Shown here piece by piece: positions 52,988 through 61,589 of a DNA stretch of 64,000 bases. The first letter of the stretch is position 1; each line of letters opens with the position of its first letter. The notes under the pieces were generated by a model that saw only the letters and a program-made list of their open reading frames with translations, did not search any database and had not been told where the DNA came from. Made by a program: the position numbers and the translations under genes. The stretch is from Alphaproteobacteria bacterium (GTDB lineage Bacteria; Pseudomonadota; Alphaproteobacteria; Sphingomonadales; Emcibacteraceae), in the NCBI GenBank assembly GCA_020446675.1, contig JAGREE010000007.1, positions 1 through 64,000 of the forward strand, in the 5' to 3' direction.

Positions 52988-54298
52988 TTAATGTTTGACC
53001 AGGTCATCCCAGTTCAAAGGTTTAATGTGATGTGGTGCATCATCATAGCGACCTATAGTATTGCCGGAAATAAAATTAAGCTCAGTTTCCTTCATAACCA
53101 TTAGTTCTTCAAAATTATCAATACCATCCAGAGATAGATTTATATTTTCACGGGTACACTCGATCGCAAGTTTCTGGATTTTACCAAGATAAGCATTTGA
53201 AGTTCTCTCTCGTTCAGTGATATTCAGACAAATACCTTTAATGCCACAGGCTTTAAAATAACCTACGTCAGTGGGGATTTTATCACAGACAATTGTAACA
53301 TCACGGCAGAACGTAAGCAGGCTTGTAATAATCTCATGCATTCTGGCTTCCGGGAAACCTTCGGGAAATCCGGCCAAAGAAAAAGTGATATATTTTCTTA
53401 AGGGAATGGGGATTGACTGACACCTAATAAGAAAATTATGCAATCTGGTTAAATTGAATAATGTTTTATAATTCAATGGAATTGAAAACATAGCCCGGAA
53501 ATTATTTTTGAAGAAATCCTGCATCATTTCAATAATTTCATCAAGCATGAACTGATCCAGTTCTATCATGGACGCAAGGCAAAATGGATTTTTCAGGGCA
53601 TTATGACCTATGGGGCCAGTAACCTGATCATTAATATCCTGTTTCCCTGTTTTTCTAATGCTCACCATAAATGTGGAGACGACATTATTCTTTTTATCCC
53701 ATATTGGTTTATAAATGAGCTCATAAGGACGTTTCTTTTTGGCCTTGATCGGGGAGGCAAAAGCTTCCAGTTTAGGGGTAACTTCAGACGCTATCCTCTG
53801 CTGCTCTTCTATAAGTTCATTTTCTGTTTTGCTGGAATAGGCTACATCCTTAAACAGAAGTTTTCCATTTCGTCGGCCAATAGCAAGCCTTAAAATAATA
53901 TTATGGTCATAGGATTTTCCAAGATATTTAATGGTAATCTGTTTCAGAATATCGCCACAAATCTGTTTTGCGTCCGGTTTGGAATGATCAGTAAAAACCA
54001 CCAGATGATCAATTTCGGACCGTGAACAGAAAATATCATCTTCCCCGATATTATTTTTTATCCTTGTTGATAAGAGGGAGACAATCTCATCGCGGTGATT
54101 GATCCATCTTGAGCCGAGCTCATCATGGATGAACTGCAGGCTGATCAGATAAACCTGCCCTGACTGGAATAGCTCACTGACAGCAATAAGCTTTTCAAAA
54201 TTCTGAATATCAAAAGTGGGCGTATAATGTTTTTTCCGGGTTACGGCCGAAAATACATTTGTGAATTTGCCAGAAAAAAAATCGAGTATGCCTTTCAT
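52988..54298 (-). CDS. Degenerate EAL-like domain protein
   Basis: 436-residue soluble protein I recognise only partly. The last 200 residues have the layout of an EAL phosphodiesterase: MIELDQFMLDEIIEMM (as in EAL helix 2), a strand with CGIKGICLNIT, and the closing FISGNTIGRYDDAP (FAQGYLFG-type). The catalytic signatures are missing: no EAL/EVL motif and no DDFG. The N-terminal 150 residues may be a decayed GGDEF-like fold (DDIFCSRSEIDHLVVFTD). Probably a non-catalytic sensor or scaffold, or c-di-GMP-binding protein. Monocistronic, convergent with the merR gene. Confidence 0.6.
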   Translation of the reverse strand: MKGILDFFSGKFTNVFSAVTRKKHYTPTFDIQNFEKLIAVSELFQSGQVYLISLQFIHDELGSRWINHRDEIVSLLSTRIKNNIGEDDIFCSRSEIDHLVVFTDHSKPDAKQICGDILKQITIKYLGKSYDHNIILRLAIGRRNGKLLFKDVAYSSKTENELIEEQQRIASEVTPKLEAFASPIKAKKKRPYELIYKPIWDKKNNVVSTFMVSIRKTGKQDINDQVTGPIGHNALKNPFCLASMIELDQFMLDEIIEMMQDFFKNNFRAMFSIPLNYKTLFNLTRLHNFLIRCQSIPIPLRKYITFSLAGFPEGFPEARMHEIITSLLTFCRDVTIVCDKIPTDVGYFKACGIKGICLNITERERTSNAYLGKIQKLAIECTRENINLSLDGIDNFEELMVMKETELNFISGNTIGRYDDAPHHIKPLNWDDLVKH

Positions 54299-54441
54299 GG
54301 TCTTAGATATTCCTGATCAAAATAACAGTCCCGGCGGGCAGACCCCAATGCCGGTCCTTTTCTGATTATAAATATAGCTGGCATGCTCTTAAAAGAGCTT
54401 TAAAAATTAGATAAAATTTTTATGAAATTACGACACTAATT

Positions 54442-54930
54442 TTAGTGGTCACTGCCCTCAATCAGGCGGTCAATAACCTCATCCGAATAATCAAGCAGCC
54501 TGCCGAAGGCGGTCGCAATATCGCGCCTTGCCGCTTTGTCATATTTGTTTTGGGCAATTAATTCTGCCTTTTTCTTCTTTAGGGTCTGATATTTCTCGAG
54601 CGTATCGCCCTTGTAAATTAAGAAAAGCGTTTTTCCGTCTGTCCGCGCTGGATCAAAAAGGTCAGTGACCAGAAAATCATTTTCCCGGTAATATTTGACG
54701 TTATTACGCTCGGCAATATGCCTGACCACTGGCTCCCATTTGCTGGCCTCTTCTTCCGTGAACATTTCGCTCAGGCCGATTTGCTTGACATCCATATTGA
54801 CCACTTCGGCAAAAGCGGCAATCACGCCCATATGGAAATAGATATTTTTAACGGTGAAATCCTCCATATTCTGCGCGTGGGCTTGTGTGGAGAAAATAAG
54901 AATTGCGAGGAGAACGAGTTTTCTGATCAT
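54442..54930 (-). CDS. Small exported protein of unknown function
   Basis: 162 residues from ATG 54930 (MIRKLVLLAILIFS), chosen for the AGGA 8 bp upstream; a longer frame to 54954 exists. Clear Sec signal peptide ending AHAQ near residue 18. The mature part is helical and charged, with KYQTLKKKKAELIAQNKYDKAARRDI near the middle; no cysteine, metal motif or known domain. Real by signal peptide and codon use; function unknown. Confidence 0.65.
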   Translation of the reverse strand: MIRKLVLLAILIFSTQAHAQNMEDFTVKNIYFHMGVIAAFAEVVNMDVKQIGLSEMFTEEEASKWEPVVRHIAERNNVKYYRENDFLVTDLFDPARTDGKTLFLIYKGDTLEKYQTLKKKKAELIAQNKYDKAARRDIATAFGRLLDYSDEVIDRLIEGSDH

Positions 54931-55040
54931 GTGAGTATCCTGTAAAGTCTGCATATTCAGCCATGGTATAAATATTTTTTCAAAAGATCAATTGGCCGTT
55001 GCAGGGACACTGATGTGTCGTTATATTGCCAGCAGTTTGA

Positions 55041-55117
<77 letters not shown>

Positions 55118-55126
55118 ATGAAATCA

Positions 55127-55158
55127 AAGACCTAGCTTTTTCAAGCTAGGTCTTTTTT
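55127..55158 (+). terminator. Terminator after tRNA-Pro
   Basis: 13-base stem AAAGACCTAGCTT / AAGCTAGGTCTTT with a TTTC loop, followed by a run of T. Confidence 0.92.
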
Positions 55159-55456
55159 GCTTATGGGTACCATTTTGGGTACCATTTTAGGCGAATTACT
55201 CTCCGATTTAAGGTAAAATAAGATAATACCCAAATGCTTTTATTGTTGCGGTTTATGGAAAGAAAACTCCGGTAGCGGTTTTTAATATTAATGGTTATAG
55301 AGATGTATATACCCCCTATGCAACAGAGGATTACCGAGTGTCTGCTTCCGACCCATAGCGGACACTCGTTTACCAAAATTAGGAGATGTGTAAAGCGTTC
55401 CATTTGACAATATAAATAAAATTCAGATAATCTATTTCTTTAAGGGGGGATCAAGA
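55159..55456. other. Gene-free junction after tRNA-Pro
   Basis: About 300 bp without a credible gene. It holds two adjacent copies of GGGTACCATTTT (from 55165) and an inverted repeat CGAGTGTC / GACACTCG at 55335-55342 and 55361-55368 around TGCTTCCGACCCATAGC. Such debris right behind a tRNA gene fits the edge of an integrated element whose integrase has been lost. The open frame on the minus strand here (55161-55403) has no protein-like features. Confidence 0.5.
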
Positions 55457-56650
55457 ATGAAAAATAATCCTAAAATTTGCTACGTTGCTGGCCCAGGACA
55501 GGTGATTAAAGCACATCACTACTGGAAAAATGGCATTAAATATCCCAATGAATTTGCCCTTACATATTCTAGTCAAGTAGAGCAATATTGTTGTGATAAA
55601 GAGGTTAGGGTTCTGATTATTTCTCAAAACCCAAAACCAGATTATATTGAGGATGGAAATATTATTATTCAGAATATTGCCAAACCTTTTCATAATCCAC
55701 GGGGATTACTTTATTTAATAAATCAATTTCTTTATGGCATTAATTTAATGTTTCGAATTATTAAATTCAGATCTGACGTAGTTTTGGTCAATTCTGGTTC
55801 AACTTTCTATTTTATGTTGGCATTTTTAAAACTATTTTCAATAAAAATTATTCCCGTTTATCACAACTTGTTATGGCCAAAGGGACATTACCCACAAAAG
55901 AGACTAGCTAAAATAATACTCTGGCTTGACGGGCAGCTACTTAAATATGGAACCCATGCAGTCATTGGCGTATCATTAGAATGCTCAAGACAGGTATCGC
56001 AGATTTCAAATGGCCAACCACCACCGTTCTACCTTCTTAAACCTCAATATTTGAAGGATGAATTTGAAGGTGTGTTACCACCATCACCGCCTCAAGAAGG
56101 TGCTTTCAACATAATATTTGTCGGTAGAATTATTGAAATTAAAGGTATTTTTAGCATTATAAAAATTGCTATCGAATTAGAGAAAAAAATGCCGGGTAGA
56201 ATAAAATGGGATATTTGTGGTGATGGAAAAGATTTGGAGCAAATGAAGAAAATGTCCTCACATTTGCGTCTGGAGGGAATTATAAAATTTCATGGTTGGA
56301 CAAATTCATCTCAACAGAAAGAAATTTACAAGAATGCTCATTTATCGATTGTTCCTACTAAAAATAATACTCCAGAAGGTCTAGCCAAAACCGCTATTGA
56401 AGCAGTTCTCTTCAAACGTCCTGTTATTTTAAGTTCTGTTGTTCCTGCCTGTGAAGAAATTGGTGATGCGGCAGTGATTGTAGAGGATAATGATATTAAT
56501 TCATACGCCAAGCAAATTACCAATCTCGTTGAAGATGAGGGTTTATATAAAGAAAAAGTTAAAGCCTGTACCCGTTCTATGCAATCTTACTGGGATGGAA
56601 AGTTTGGATATTATGCAGTACTAAACAAAATATTAGATGAACAAAGTTGA
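55457..56650 (+). CDS. Glycosyltransferase family 4
   Basis: 397-residue GT-B retaining glycosyltransferase. C-terminal donor domain: FNIIFVGRIIEIKGIFSIIKI, DICGDGKDLEQMKKM, and the GT4 active-site motif with PEGLAKTAIEAV (E-x7-E). N-terminal acceptor domain is divergent. Likely acts at the cytoplasmic face of the membrane in synthesis of a surface polysaccharide or lipid-linked sugar. GGGGGGA site upstream. Base composition is much more AT-rich than the housekeeping genes before tRNA-Pro, suggesting transfer. Confidence 0.88.
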   Translation: MKNNPKICYVAGPGQVIKAHHYWKNGIKYPNEFALTYSSQVEQYCCDKEVRVLIISQNPKPDYIEDGNIIIQNIAKPFHNPRGLLYLINQFLYGINLMFRIIKFRSDVVLVNSGSTFYFMLAFLKLFSIKIIPVYHNLLWPKGHYPQKRLAKIILWLDGQLLKYGTHAVIGVSLECSRQVSQISNGQPPPFYLLKPQYLKDEFEGVLPPSPPQEGAFNIIFVGRIIEIKGIFSIIKIAIELEKKMPGRIKWDICGDGKDLEQMKKMSSHLRLEGIIKFHGWTNSSQQKEIYKNAHLSIVPTKNNTPEGLAKTAIEAVLFKRPVILSSVVPACEEIGDAAVIVEDNDINSYAKQITNLVEDEGLYKEKVKACTRSMQSYWDGKFGYYAVLNKILDEQS

Positions 56651-56809
56651 TACGCAAACCTTTCAGGATGTTTTAAAATAATTTCCATATTTCAATGTCC
56701 AATATGGGTCGAAAGAAGTCATTTTTACAATTGCTAAAAAGTTGTTTTGACTTTGAAAACTATAACCTTCAAGATTGTAATATATTTAACATTCTAAGGA
56801 AGTAAGTTA

Positions 56810-57724
56810 ATGGGGAAACTGAAATCTGAGATTACCCTATACAGGGTATTAGATAAATTATTTCAATATATCTTTAGAAAATTGCCACAGACTAATAGAA
56901 CTGAAAAATGGGCTTTGTGGTGGGGTTTCAGATTTCGATCGCCTCCAAAGGTGGTAAAACTAAGAACTGGTAAGTTAATGAAAGTCGACCCTACTGATTA
57001 CTTACAATGTCTTATATATTATTTCGGAATGTTTGAGCCGCAATGCATAAAAATATTTGAAAGCCTAATAACAGAAGGCGACATTGTTATCGATATTGGA
57101 GGTAATATAGGTTTATACTCAATAATCGGGAGTACACGAGTAGGAAAACATGGGAATATATATACTTTTGAACCAGCACCTTTCCACTGTGAAACAATAA
57201 AATATAATGCAGAACTTAATGGAATGGAAAATATTAAAATTATTCAAACTGCATTATCAGACTTTATAGGCAAAATAAAGTTGGCTTTGCCAATAGGCTC
57301 TAACAAGGGGGGATATACAATTGCCAATTTAGGTGGTGAAGAAGCGGCTGAATTGGAAATCGAAGTAAATGTGACAACACTTGATAAGTATATATCCGAC
57401 AAAAACATTAATCTAAAGAAACTGTCCTTAATTAAAATGGATATTGAAGGCGCTGAAATTCTTGCATTAAAAGGGATGTCCAATATTCTGAATTCAAAGC
57501 CTACTATTCTAATGGAAATTAATGATGTTGCCCTTGCTCGGTTTAATTCTAGTTCTGATGCTTTATGTCGTGAATTAGAGAAGTTGGGTTATAGAGGTTG
57601 GATAATTAAATTACCTCATACAGTTACTGAGATAAATTTCAAGAAGATTAACTTTGCAGAAACAATTTGGGTTCACCAAAACAATACAAGACATATGCAT
57701 GCACTTAAAGAATTCACAAGCTGA
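56810..57724 (+). CDS. FkbM-family methyltransferase
   Basis: 304 residues. FkbM-type SAM methyltransferase: VDPTDYLQCLIYYFGMFEP, motif I GDIVIDIGGNIGLYSIIGS, then IYTFEPAPFHCETIKYNAELNG, and the family closing segment LIKMDIEGAEILALKGM. Such enzymes O-methylate sugars or lipids in polysaccharide loci, consistent with the neighbouring glycosyltransferase and acyltransferase. AAGGAAG ribosome binding site. Strongly AT-rich. Confidence 0.92.
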   Translation: MGKLKSEITLYRVLDKLFQYIFRKLPQTNRTEKWALWWGFRFRSPPKVVKLRTGKLMKVDPTDYLQCLIYYFGMFEPQCIKIFESLITEGDIVIDIGGNIGLYSIIGSTRVGKHGNIYTFEPAPFHCETIKYNAELNGMENIKIIQTALSDFIGKIKLALPIGSNKGGYTIANLGGEEAAELEIEVNVTTLDKYISDKNINLKKLSLIKMDIEGAEILALKGMSNILNSKPTILMEINDVALARFNSSSDALCRELEKLGYRGWIIKLPHTVTEINFKKINFAETIWVHQNNTRHMHALKEFTS

Positions 57725-57845
57725 TATGCACCTAACTTTTAGATAGTCACAAATATAATTTTAAAGGTGATATGGGGGGGAGTGTACTTCTTCTGTACCC
57801 TAGTTATAAAGGACCGCTGTGGTAGTTTGCTCAGCATAAACCATA

Positions 57846-58103
57846 ACAATAAAAGTTTTTTGGCTCCTGTAAATATTTGAATTTATTAGATTTGGTTCAC
57901 GCGCTCGTATCTATAGCAAAACTCTTTTTTCGAGCATGAAAACTAACTTCTCCAGCTAATCCGTTTTCCATATTTCAGGTTTTCCCCATTGTATGACTTT
58001 GGTGGCGGATTTGAGGCTTTTGCAAAATGTGTCAAATTCTTCGAGTGTCATTTTACCTCCTTATCAAGCTGTCCAATGATTGACCTTGGTCGCGACTATG
58101 ATA
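57846..58103. repeat. 258-bp direct repeat, copy 1
   Basis: From ACAATAAAAG to GACTATGATA. Matches 59390-59647 over exactly 258 bp with about 11 substitutions and no gaps by eye. Contains the remnant of an MmcQ/YjbR-like gene on the minus strand. It lies in a 490-bp gene-free stretch between the FkbM and acyltransferase genes, of which the remaining parts show nothing recognisable. Confidence 0.93.
57850..58051 (-). pseudogene. MmcQ/YjbR-like gene remnant, copy 1
   Basis: On the minus strand a perfect AAGGAGGTAAA site precedes ATG 58051 and the frame MTLEEFDTFCKSLKSAT then KVIQWGKPEIWKTD, the N-terminus of MmcQ/YjbR proteins (MTLEEFxxFCxSLPATxxxxQWG). A stop follows after 31 codons and the rest is scrambled. 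Only the first third of the roughly 115-residue gene is recognisable. Confidence 0.75.
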
Positions 58104-58217
58104 CCCTTCAATCCTTTTCAGTTCTTCATATAAATAGCCAACGGTTCAATCCAAACCTTTAAGTAGTTGAACCCATTTCATAATTAATATACAAAATAGA
58201 CCTTTTAGTATACTTTA

Positions 58218-59291
58218 ATGGGGACTTATTGGTTGCAAGCAGATCTAAAAATTTTAACGGCGTTTCGTTTTTTTGCAGCGCTGTGGGTTGTGCTGTTTCA
58301 CCTGGGAAGCCGTATTGAATTTGGGGGTAATTATTTCAAGAGTATGATTGAAAATGGTGCCCGTGGAGTTGATTTTTTCTTTATATTGTCTGGTTTTGTC
58401 ATTTTTCACGTGTATAAGCAAAGTATATTAGATGGAGTATTCGCCCCTAGACGTTATTTGATAAAACGAATTAACCGCATATATCCTTTGCATTTAATGA
58501 TGACGCTGACTTTCATCATACTTATCTTTTTACGTAGTATAACTGGAATTAGTCATGATCTTGATTTAACAGTCAATGATGTTCTGGCATCAACATTATT
58601 GTTGCATGCTTGGAATGTAACTGATGGTTTGGTATTAAACGGTCCGTCATGGACTATTTCCGCAGAATTTTTTGCCTATGTATTATTTGGCTTAGCTATG
58701 ATGGGGTTTCAAAATCGGAAAATCCCAACGAAGACAATTATATATACACTTATATTAACTTTTACCGTGGCCCATTTGTGTGCAATTAATCTTGGGAAAA
58801 CAGCATTTATGCATTTAACATCAGATTATGGATGCTTTCGTATTATACCCCTTTTTATAATAGGAATCTTACTTAGACGATATGCTTCATGGCTTAATAA
58901 AGAAGTGTCATTGGCTTTCGGTGTGATAGGGATATTGCTTTTCCTTTACCTATCCGTGTTACCTGATATTGATTATATGCTTATTGTGCCTTTTTCTCTT
59001 ATGATAATTAGTGGTGCTAACTTATCTGGACAGAAATGGGTTCCACTGAATCAGAAAATTTTTACTTATTTAGGTGAAATCTCATATTCAACATATATGG
59101 TTCACGGATTAATCATCATTATTTATTTTGATTTGTTGCCCAAAATTATTCCTTCACTACCTATACTTTTCCCTAACTCCGTTGATGTGTTAATAGTTTT
59201 AATGGGTGTTTTTTTAGGGTCTGTATTTAGCTTTCACCTTATTGAACGTCCTGCACGCATATACTTAAACAATAGATTCGCCTCGGATTAA
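58218..59291 (+). CDS. Acyltransferase family 3 (OafA-like, membrane)
   Basis: 357 residues, about ten hydrophobic helices: an inner-membrane acyltransferase that O-acylates surface sugars. Seen: ILTAFRFFAALWVVLFHLGSR with the conserved His, ARGVDFFFILSGFVIFHVY, RRYLIKRINRIYPLHLMM, GPSWTISAEFFAYVLFG, and the closing FSHLIERPAR-type segment (SFHLIERPARIYLN). It lies between two 258-bp direct repeats and is AT-rich, so it looks like an inserted cassette. The ribosome binding site is poor. Confidence 0.93.
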   Translation: MGTYWLQADLKILTAFRFFAALWVVLFHLGSRIEFGGNYFKSMIENGARGVDFFFILSGFVIFHVYKQSILDGVFAPRRYLIKRINRIYPLHLMMTLTFIILIFLRSITGISHDLDLTVNDVLASTLLLHAWNVTDGLVLNGPSWTISAEFFAYVLFGLAMMGFQNRKIPTKTIIYTLILTFTVAHLCAINLGKTAFMHLTSDYGCFRIIPLFIIGILLRRYASWLNKEVSLAFGVIGILLFLYLSVLPDIDYMLIVPFSLMIISGANLSGQKWVPLNQKIFTYLGEISYSTYMVHGLIIIIYFDLLPKIIPSLPILFPNSVDVLIVLMGVFLGSVFSFHLIERPARIYLNNRFASD

Positions 59292-59389
59292 TTTAGATGG
59301 ACTGACTATCTACTGATCAACATCAAAATTATACCTAATCTGGTCTCCAAAAACGATTGCCAAAGCGTGTCGACCCTTCAAGAACCGTG

Positions 59390-59647
59390 ACAATAAAAGT
59401 TTTTTGGCTCCTGTAAATATTTGAATTTATTAGATTTGGTTCACGCGCGCGTATCTATCGCAAAACTTTTTTTTCGAGTATGAAAACTATCTGCTCCAGC
59501 CATTCCGTTTTCCATATTTCAGGTTTTCCCCATTGTATGACTTTGGTGGCGGATTTAAGGCTATTGCAAAATGTGTCAAATTCTTCGAGTGTCATTTTAC
59601 CTCCTTATCAAGCTGTCCAATGATTGACCTTGGCCGCGACTATGATA
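59390..59647. repeat. 258-bp direct repeat, copy 2
   Basis: Second copy of the repeat at 57846-58103, in the same orientation, 1,544 bp away. It ends 35 bp before the alanine racemase start. The preceding 59292-59389 holds no gene; a TTGATGTTGATCAG near 59316 (minus strand) is a near-FNR-type site with no gene placed to use it. Confidence 0.93.
59394..59595 (-). pseudogene. MmcQ/YjbR-like gene remnant, copy 2
   Basis: Same broken gene as copy 1, ATG at 59595 behind AAGGAGGTAAA. Reads MTLEEFDTFCNSLKSAT then KVIQWGKPEIWKTEWLEQI before a stop. It lacks the early stop of copy 1 (TGG instead of TAG), yet is still truncated and has a frameshift, so this copy is slightly less decayed. Confidence 0.75.
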
Positions 59648-59682
59648 AACTTTTAAACATTAAAATAACAGAGGGGACGGAA

Positions 59683-60933
59683 ATGCCAAATTCAGGTGAT
59701 AAAGTCAGTGAAAGTGCGGATACAAAAAGACGAGGGTTTTTAAAGCTCGCCAGCAGCCTGTCCGCCGGGGTGATTTTAAGCGGCTCCGCAGCCACCATGG
59801 CGCGGGCGCAAGCTTCCGGCATGGCCGAAGCCCCGCCGCAGACGGTTGAAGACCAGTTTGACCCGTGGATTGAGCTTAATATCGATAATCTGAACCATAA
59901 TATTGCCGAAGTGCGCAAGAAAATTGGCGGGCGCCCGATCATGGCGGTGATCAAATGCAATGCCTACGGCCATGGTTTGATCGAAATAGCAACCAGCATG
60001 GCTATGGAGGGGATCAACCATTTCGCCGTCGTTAAAATGGATGAAGCCGAAAACCTGCGCCACCATAAAGTGAGCGGGATGATTTTGAACCTTGGCCCTT
60101 TTTCGGCGCGGGACGCGCGCACCGCCATCACCCATGACATCAGCCAGTCTGTTTTTTCGGATGCCGTTGATATTTTGAATGAAGAGGCCGGAAAGCTGGG
60201 CCGGATGGCCAAAGTTCATATTGAGCTTGATACCGGGCTCGGCCGGGTTGGCGTGCCTTATAAAATGGCCGATGCCTTTGTGGAGAAGGTGGCAAAGCTC
60301 CCCCACATAAAAATAGAGGGGCTGATGACCGCCATGACCGAGGATGCGGATTTTAACCCGATCCAGATCGCCCGCCTGAACGCTGTATATGATAACGCGA
60401 AAGCAAAGGGGATTGATCTTGGCATCCGGCATGCCGCTTCCAGCGCGGAAGTGGATCATGACCCCAATGCCCATCTGGATATGGTGCGCCCGGGCAGCGC
60501 TCTTGTCGGGCTCGAGCCGCTGCCCAATATGGATATTAAACCAGTGCTTGGGGTCAAGACACGGGTGCTTTATATCAAGGACATGGAACCCGGCGAAAGC
60601 ATTGGTTATCATCAGGCCTATAAGGTCACAAAACCGATGAAGATTGTCACCCTGCCGCTTGGTTATTCTGATGGCTTTTCGCTTAATTCGGTGGGTAACG
60701 CCAATGTCATCATTCATGGCAAAAAATACCCGATGATTGCCATGATCACCGCCAATCACACCATCATTGATGTAACAGGCTCGGACGATATAAACATCGG
60801 CGATATTGTCACCATCATCGGCCGTGACGGCGATGCGGAAATCACAAACACCGACTATTCAAACCAGACCGGCGGTCATGCCTATCACACCGCCAATTGC
60901 CTAAAACCCTACCTGACCCGGCTAAAAGTTTGA
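59683..60933 (+). CDS. alr: Tat-exported alanine racemase family enzyme
   Basis: 416 residues from ATG 59683 (MPNSGDKVSES), chosen for the GAGGGGACGG site and because the longer frame to 59533 runs into the repeat. Residues 14-45 carry a twin-arginine signal (TKRRGFLKLASS...ATMARAQA). Then fold-type III PLP domain with Schiff-base Lys91 in MAVIKCNAYGHGL, the pattern HIELDTGLGRVGV, and the C-terminal barrel with VKTRVLYIKDMEPGESIGYHQAY, which carries the catalytic Tyr region. Alanine or broad-specificity racemase acting in the periplasm. GC content is visibly higher than its neighbours on both sides. Confidence 0.9.
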   Translation: MPNSGDKVSESADTKRRGFLKLASSLSAGVILSGSAATMARAQASGMAEAPPQTVEDQFDPWIELNIDNLNHNIAEVRKKIGGRPIMAVIKCNAYGHGLIEIATSMAMEGINHFAVVKMDEAENLRHHKVSGMILNLGPFSARDARTAITHDISQSVFSDAVDILNEEAGKLGRMAKVHIELDTGLGRVGVPYKMADAFVEKVAKLPHIKIEGLMTAMTEDADFNPIQIARLNAVYDNAKAKGIDLGIRHAASSAEVDHDPNAHLDMVRPGSALVGLEPLPNMDIKPVLGVKTRVLYIKDMEPGESIGYHQAYKVTKPMKIVTLPLGYSDGFSLNSVGNANVIIHGKKYPMIAMITANHTIIDVTGSDDINIGDIVTIIGRDGDAEITNTDYSNQTGGHAYHTANCLKPYLTRLKV

Positions 60934-61484
60934 TGATGAAGCAGGGGTTTAAAGCGATACTCATAACACTGGCCGCCCTTTGTGGTGGCTTTAGTTTGGC
61001 TCACGCGCAATCATTAAATTCCAAACCGGCAAAAGACGGCTGCCTGCTATATGGCAAGTCCTTTTGCCTGCCCGGGCCGATAAGGGGGCAGATTTACATT
61101 GAAACACAAGGGGATAGTTTTATCCGCTATTATCTGGAAAGTGAGACCTTTACTCTGATCATAAATGAAGGGGTAAGTTCTGGTTTTTCATTTTATTCTG
61201 ATATGGGGCAGGGGGTTGTGGAAACCAGAAAAGTAAATTTTGCCAATAGGGAATTTCGCCTGCAACTGTTACGCAATAGAATTACACTTGTGGCAAGCTA
61301 TAGCCTCCCGCAAACCCGCTGGCCCTATTATATTCAGTTTGTCTGTAATTCAGATGACAAGGATCGTTGTTGGAAAGTAATAGAGCAAATCAAATATTGC
61401 GAAGATAGCGACGGCAAAAACGGCGAAGAAAACCTCACTTGCCTTGATCATTATTCACTCGGCAAGATGGTTGTTATTGATTGA
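60933..61484 (+). CDS. Small Cys-containing exported protein coupled to alr
   Basis: About 183 residues from ATG 60933, overlapping the alr stop (TGATG; a second ATG follows at once). Sec signal peptide with core ILITLAALCGGFSLAHAQS. The mature protein has six Cys (DGCLLYGKSFC, FVCNSDDKDRC, KYC and LTC), spaced for disulfides in the periplasm. No domain I recognise. Overlap with alr means coupled translation, so it probably serves the same periplasmic process. Function unknown. Confidence 0.72.
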   Translation: MMKQGFKAILITLAALCGGFSLAHAQSLNSKPAKDGCLLYGKSFCLPGPIRGQIYIETQGDSFIRYYLESETFTLIINEGVSSGFSFYSDMGQGVVETRKVNFANREFRLQLLRNRITLVASYSLPQTRWPYYIQFVCNSDDKDRCWKVIEQIKYCEDSDGKNGEENLTCLDHYSLGKMVVID

Positions 61485-61589
61485 GTTATTTGTGCTGAGT
61501 TTCTTTCTACTATAAAAATTTAGAATTATCTTTAAACTAAAGTATGATTATAAGCGAAGATAATTTTTTCTCAAATCTTGGGGTAAAAT

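Noticed and set aside
55161-55403. Minus-strand open frame after tRNA-Pro
   Set aside because: Low-complexity translation without domain, signal or ribosome binding site; overlaps repeat debris.
59533-59682. N-terminal extension of the racemase into repeat copy 2
   Set aside because: The extension reads the antisense of the MmcQ remnant, and the Tat signal with its ribosome binding site starts at 59683.
59776-60759. Long antisense open frame (327 codons) inside alr
   Set aside because: It is the shadow of a GC-richer gene; it has no domain or ribosome binding site and the sense strand encodes a clear racemase.
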